From the NCBI GenBank assembly GCA_965203525.1, contig OZ241898.1:2418001-2482000 (forward strand): a stretch of DNA of 64,000 bases, given 5' to 3'. Both the position numbers and the translations under genes were made by a program. Below, piece after piece: positions 60,960-64,000 of this stretch (position 1 is the stretch's first letter; every line of letters begins with the position of its first letter). The notes below the pieces were generated by a model. The model ran no database searches, was not told where the DNA came from, and was given only the letters and a program-made list of their open reading frames with translations. This DNA is from WTFV01 sp965203525. GTDB lineage: Bacteria; Acidobacteriota; Vicinamibacteria; Vicinamibacterales; UBA8438.

Positions 60960-61624
60960 GCGAGCCCTCCCCGGCGGCGGAGGCGCCGCTCCAGGCGTTC
61001 CATCTGGCCCGTGTCGCGCTCGTGGTCGTACCCGAGCAGGTGCAGCAGGCCGTGCAGGGCCAGGCGGCGCAGCTCGGCGCCGAGCGGATGACCGGCCGCC
61101 CGCGCCTGCCGCCGGGCCACGCCGGTCGCGATGACGACGTCGCCGAGGTGCCGCTCGAGGCCCGCGGCCGGAGCCGGGAACCCCGCCGCCGGCGGCCCGT
61201 CCCCGTTCGGCGCCGCGGGTCCCGCCTCCCCGGGTGACGTGCGAGGCCGCGGCCGGGCGCATGGCGGCCCGTCCCCGTTCGGCGCCGCGTATCCCGCCGG
61301 TTCGCTCCCGCCGGCGGTCGCCCCGGCCGCCGGCGGCGGCGCGATCCCCGCGTCAGGCGCCACCCCGGCCGCGGCCGGAAAGGAGAGGACGTCGGTCGCG
61401 CGGTCGACGCCCCGGAACTCCCGGTTGAGAGCGCGCATCTTCCGGTCGCAGACGAGCGCGATCACGACCTCGCCGCGCGCCGGCCGCGGCGCCACTTCGG
61501 CCAGCCACCGCCGCAGGCGGTCGGCGCGCCGGACGCGCCCGCGCCCGTCCGTCACGACCACGCGCAGACGGCGGCGCGGAGGCCGGTCGGGGTCGGGATC
61601 GGAGTCGGGATCGTCGAAGCTCAT
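60956..61624 (-). CDS. ybeY: Endoribonuclease YbeY with an internal repeat insertion
   Basis: A 222-residue YbeY. The zinc motif is HGLLHLLGYDHERDTGQM (HxxxHxxGxDH), and CDRKMRALNREFRGVDRATDVLSFP is the conserved first half. YbeY takes part in 16S rRNA 3' maturation and ribosome quality control. The family has about 150 residues. Here about 70 extra residues lie between VLSFPA and HLGDVVIA, rich in Pro, Ala and Gly, with the unit PAAPNGDGPP present twice because of a 72-bp in-frame duplication. The loop falls where the family has a variable turn, so the fold could tolerate it. ATG overlaps the phoH stop. Confidence 0.9.
   Translation of the reverse strand: MSFDDPDSDPDPDRPPRRRLRVVVTDGRGRVRRADRLRRWLAEVAPRPARGEVVIALVCDRKMRALNREFRGVDRATDVLSFPAAAGVAPDAGIAPPPAAGATAGGSEPAGYAAPNGDGPPCARPRPRTSPGEAGPAAPNGDGPPAAGFPAPAAGLERHLGDVVIATGVARRQARAAGHPLGAELRRLALHGLLHLLGYDHERDTGQMERLERRLRRRGGLA
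61191..61298. repeat. 36-bp in-frame duplication, period 72 bp, inside ybeY
   Basis: GGCGGCCCGTCCCCGTTCGG and following bases at 61191-61226 recur at 61263-61298 with two changes. The copies encode AAPNGDGPP on the minus strand. Confidence 0.92.
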
Positions 61625-62589
61625 GGAGATTCGGGGGCATCGCCGGCCGGCGCCGGGACGCACCGTTCGTAGGCCTTGACGATGCGCCGCACCAGCGGAT
61701 GGCGCACCACGTCGCGGTCCGTGAGGCGGACGATCGACACGCCCTCGACGCCGCGCAGCACGCGGAGCGCCTGCACGACGCCGGAAGTCTGTCCCGCCGG
61801 CAGGTCGATCTGCGTGACGTCGCCGGTGACCACCACCTTGGAGCCGAAGCCGAGGCGGGTCAGGAACATCTTCATCTGCTCGGCGGTGGTGTTCTGCGCC
61901 TCGTCGAGAATCACGAACGCGTCGTTCAGGGTCCGCCCCCGCATGAAGGCGATCGGCGCGATCTCGATGACGCCGCGGTCGAGCAGGCGCCCCACCTTGT
62001 CGGCGTGGAGCATGTCGTACAGCGCATCGTACAGCGGCCGCAGGTACGGATTCACCTTCTCCTGCACGTCGCCCGGCAGGAAGCCGAGCTTCTCGCCCGC
62101 CTCGACGGCCGGCCGGGCCAGGATGATGCGGCTGACCCGCTTCGCGGTCAGCGCGGCCACCGCCTGCGCCATCGCCAGCCAGGTCTTGCCGGTGCCGGCG
62201 GGACCGATGCCGAACACCACGTCGTGGCGCTCGATGGCGTCGAGATAGCTCTTCTGGCCGATCGTCTTCGGCACCACCTGCCGCGCGCCCGACGCCCGCA
62301 ACGGAGCCCGCAGGAAGAAGTCCCGCAGGTCGATCTCCGCGTCCTCGCTCACCATCTCGGACGCCCGCCGCACGTCCTCGCGCGAGAAGCGGTAGCCCTC
62401 GCGCAGCAGCCCCGTCAACTGATCGATGATCCGCTCGGTCTTCGCCAGGCCGGTGGCGTCGCCGGTGATCAGCAGCTCGTTGCCCCCGGTCCGGATCCGC
62501 ACGTCGAACTGCTGCTCGAGCTGCTTCAGGTTCTCGTCGCGCGAGCCGAACAGGGTCTCGATCCCTTCGGCTGGGACGGGAATCTTCAC
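61621..62589 (-). CDS. phoH: PhoH-like ATPase/RNA-associated protein
   Basis: A 322-residue protein. An N-terminal KH-like region (LFGSRDENLKQLEQQFDVRI) precedes the PhoH ATPase: Walker A GIGPAGTGKTWLAMA, ILARPAVEAGEKLGFLPGD, Walker B FVILDEAQNTT and TGDVTQIDLP. PhoH is thought to act with YbeY in RNA metabolism. The start is uncertain: GTG 62589 (VKIPVPAEG) fits the family N-terminus but lacks a good ribosome binding site, and the frame remains open upstream. It is the first gene of the coupled set. Confidence 0.9.
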   Translation of the reverse strand: MKIPVPAEGIETLFGSRDENLKQLEQQFDVRIRTGGNELLITGDATGLAKTERIIDQLTGLLREGYRFSREDVRRASEMVSEDAEIDLRDFFLRAPLRASGARQVVPKTIGQKSYLDAIERHDVVFGIGPAGTGKTWLAMAQAVAALTAKRVSRIILARPAVEAGEKLGFLPGDVQEKVNPYLRPLYDALYDMLHADKVGRLLDRGVIEIAPIAFMRGRTLNDAFVILDEAQNTTAEQMKMFLTRLGFGSKVVVTGDVTQIDLPAGQTSGVVQALRVLRGVEGVSIVRLTDRDVVRHPLVRRIVKAYERCVPAPAGDAPESP

Positions 62590-62773
62590 GAGGGAGGGCG
62601 TAACGATCGGAGTTCCCCTGGCTAGCAGCCCGCAGCGGAACCCCGCGTGACACCGCGACCGGCGAGAAGGCTGTGCGGCAAGGCTGCCCAATCGATACCA
62701 CGCGCCGCGGCCGGCGGTCAAGATCGGGCAATCGCGCGCGATCCGCGGCCGCCGGCGGGAGGCGCCCCCGGAG

Positions 62774-62882
62774 AGAGTCCGTTCCGGCGGCGGGAGCCCG
62801 AGGACACGCGGATAGCGGCCGGCCGGGTCGCCGTCCCGCGCGGGAGTAGAGTCCGTTCCGGCGGCGGGAGCCCGAGGACACG
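62774..62882. repeat. 35-bp direct duplication, period 74 bp
   Basis: AGAGTCCGTTCCGGCGGCGG and following bases occur identically at 62774-62808 and 62848-62882. Confidence 0.93.
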
Positions 62883-62899
62883 GGCGGAAACCCGCACCC

Positions 62900-62928
62900 T
62901 TGACTTCGCACCGGGGCGGATGTAGCGT
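62900..62928 (+). promoter_or_regulatory. Sigma-70-like promoter
   Basis: TTGACT (62900-62905), a 17-bp spacer and TAGCGT (62923-62928). It points to the TonB receptor gene 278 bp away, giving a long leader, or it may drive an unseen small RNA. Confidence 0.45.
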
Positions 62929-63205
62929 CGCTCCGATGGTGGGCGGCCGCGCGTAGCGGTCTCCATCATGAGCAGCGCGAGCAGCGTCCCGTAAGCGTCG
63001 GTCGTCGTCGAGCCCGTAACCGGAAAGCGAGTTGCCGGGCAGATGCATGACGTCGTCGTCGCCAGGCTCCGTGCGCTGCCGCCCCGCTCTCGACCGGGTG
63101 CTTCCCACGCCCCGGCAACTCCCGGCATCGTTCGCATCCGGCCGCCTGCGCGTGGCGGCCCGGACGTCCCGCCGATCCCGACCGTGACGGCAAGGAGGCG
63201 ATCTG

Positions 63206-64000
63206 ATGACTCGGAACAGCCCTTCGGACGTGTCCCGGACACCCCCCGCGTTCCCGCTCGCCTGCCGCTCCGGAGCCGGCGGGTCGAGAAGGTCCTGTGG
63301 CGCTCCGCACCCGTTCCGGCGCATCGCGCCGGTGTTCCTGACCGCGGTGCTGGCCGTGCCCGCCGCCGCCGCGGCACAGCAGACCTCCGGCATCGCCGGC
63401 TCGGTGGCCGACGACACGGGCGGCGTGCTGCCCGGCGTGACCGTCGCGGCAACCAGCCCGGCTCTGATCGAGGGGTCGCGCATCGCCTTCACGGACGGCC
63501 AGGGAAACTACAACGTGGTCAACCTGGTGCCCGGAACCTATTCGGTCACCTTCACGCTGCCGGGGTTCGCGACGATCATCCGGGAAGGCATCGTGCTGAC
63601 GGCAGGGTTCACGGCCAACATCGACGCGGAAATGGCGGTGAGCGGGATTGAAGAAACGATCACCGTCACCGGGGCGAGCCCGCTGGTCGACGTGCAGAAC
63701 ACCGTCGCGCAGCAATCGCTGACGACCGAGCAGCTCGAGACGCTGCCGACCGGGCTGAAAGCCGTGGCGTCGTCACTCATCGCGCTCGTCCCCGGGGTGA
63801 CCGGCACCGCCGACGTCGGCGGGACGTCGGGTCTCTACCGGGCCAACGGCCAGAGTGGCGCGTTGTTCTTCCACGGCAAGAGCGACGCCGAAATGCTGTT
63901 CGACGGGATGGGCATCGCCGACCCGAACGGGGTGTCGATCATCTACATGGTGAACACGGCGTTCTCGTCGGAAACGGTCCTCGAGACCGGCGGCGGCAAC
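63206..64000 (+). CDS. TonB-dependent receptor with carboxypeptidase-regulatory-like domain, cut by window edge
   Basis: The first 265 residues of an outer-membrane receptor. After a long N-terminal signal (hydrophobic part around residues 45-60, FLTAVLAVPAAAAAQQ) comes a CarboxypepD_reg-like domain (SGIAGSVADDTGGVLPGVTVAATSP, GNYNVVNLVPGTYSVTFTLPGF). Then comes a plug domain (EETITVTGASPLVDVQNTVAQQ, LETLPTGLKAVASSLIALVPGV, MLFDGMGIADPNG). This layout is that of the large acidobacterial Oar/SusC-like receptor group. ATG 63206 follows AAGGAGG. The beta barrel lies outside the window. The transported compound is unknown. Confidence 0.88.
   Translation, partial: MTRNSPSDVSRTPPAFPLACRSGAGGSRRSCGAPHPFRRIAPVFLTAVLAVPAAAAAQQTSGIAGSVADDTGGVLPGVTVAATSPALIEGSRIAFTDGQGNYNVVNLVPGTYSVTFTLPGFATIIREGIVLTAGFTANIDAEMAVSGIEETITVTGASPLVDVQNTVAQQSLTTEQLETLPTGLKAVASSLIALVPGVTGTADVGGTSGLYRANGQSGALFFHGKSDAEMLFDGMGIADPNGVSIIYMVNTAFSSETVLETGGGN

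Larger units (their letters stand above)
62590..63205. other. Intergenic region between phoH and the TonB receptor gene
   Basis: No gene is convincing. It holds a duplication (62774-62882), a good plus-strand promoter (62900-62928) and, from 62930 to 63190, DNA in which I see no further structure. Confidence 0.5.

Noticed and set aside
62718..63452. Minus-strand frame between phoH and the TonB receptor gene
   Set aside because: It has noncoding composition, overlaps the signal peptide region of the receptor gene and contains translated duplication units.

Overview
The window is a high-GC (roughly 70 %) bacterial chromosome segment. Gene content points to an acidobacterium of the Vicinamibacteria type: a DUF1592/DUF1552/ankyrin gene set, a secreted PQQ dehydrogenase, many secreted proteins with a PDLQGxW signature, DUF6152, and a TonB receptor with an N-terminal carboxypeptidase-regulatory-like domain. 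This assignment is inferred from gene families, not from a marker gene. No rRNA or tRNA was found.

Layout. 1-5.5 kb: end of a Myb/SANT-like gene, cvpA coupled to a secreted hydantoinase-like amidohydrolase, a frameshifted DUF4143 ATPase under a 39-bp palindrome, and a small coiled-coil protein. 5.5-9.2 kb (minus): membrane glycosyltransferase, methyltransferase and two small-family genes. 9.4-15.3 kb: cytochrome-type DUF1592 protein, DUF1552 protein, ankyrin protein. 15.4-28.4 kb: two nuclease/ATPase proteins of the AAA plus PD-(D/E)XK kind, M4 protease, an unknown membrane protein, a DUF4143 ATPase, PQQ dehydrogenase, and the minus-strand set lgt, chalcone-isomerase-like gene, recO.

28.5-42.6 kb is a defence island with visibly lower GC in its second half. 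Its order is excisionase-like HTH regulator, DUF4007, a 1161-residue ATPase, a DndC-like PAPS-reductase-family protein, a GIY-YIG-like protein, a DGQHR (DndB-like) protein, an SF2 helicase and an Uma2 nuclease. An IS1380-family element splits the ATPase and an IS66-family element splits the PAPS-reductase gene. Both have perfect target duplications, and removing either one restores the reading frame exactly. This looks like a phosphorothioation-related system without dndD/dndE in view, recently inactivated twice.

42.7-48.2 kb: secreted PDLQGxW/DUF6152 proteins and a secreted HExxH protein. 48.2-52.4 kb: an NHLP-type RiPP locus whose precursor is a nitrile-hydratase-like leader, a double-glycine site, a short putative core and a C-terminal Hint (hedgehog/intein) domain. 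Around it lie an NHLM secretion adaptor, a terpene-cyclase-like toroid protein and an unknown protein; no peptidase/ABC exporter is visible. 52.7-58.7 kb: mgtE and a polyamine-type ABC operon. 58.8-62.6 kb (minus): phoH-ybeY-CNNM-era, each gene overlapping the next by 4 bp. The right edge holds the start of a TonB-dependent receptor.

Two window-wide patterns stand out. At least sixteen places, mostly gene ends, carry local imperfect direct duplications whose copies start about 68-80 bp apart; the sequence differs at each locus. Several genes have a -10 box so close to the start codon that the message would be leaderless or nearly so.
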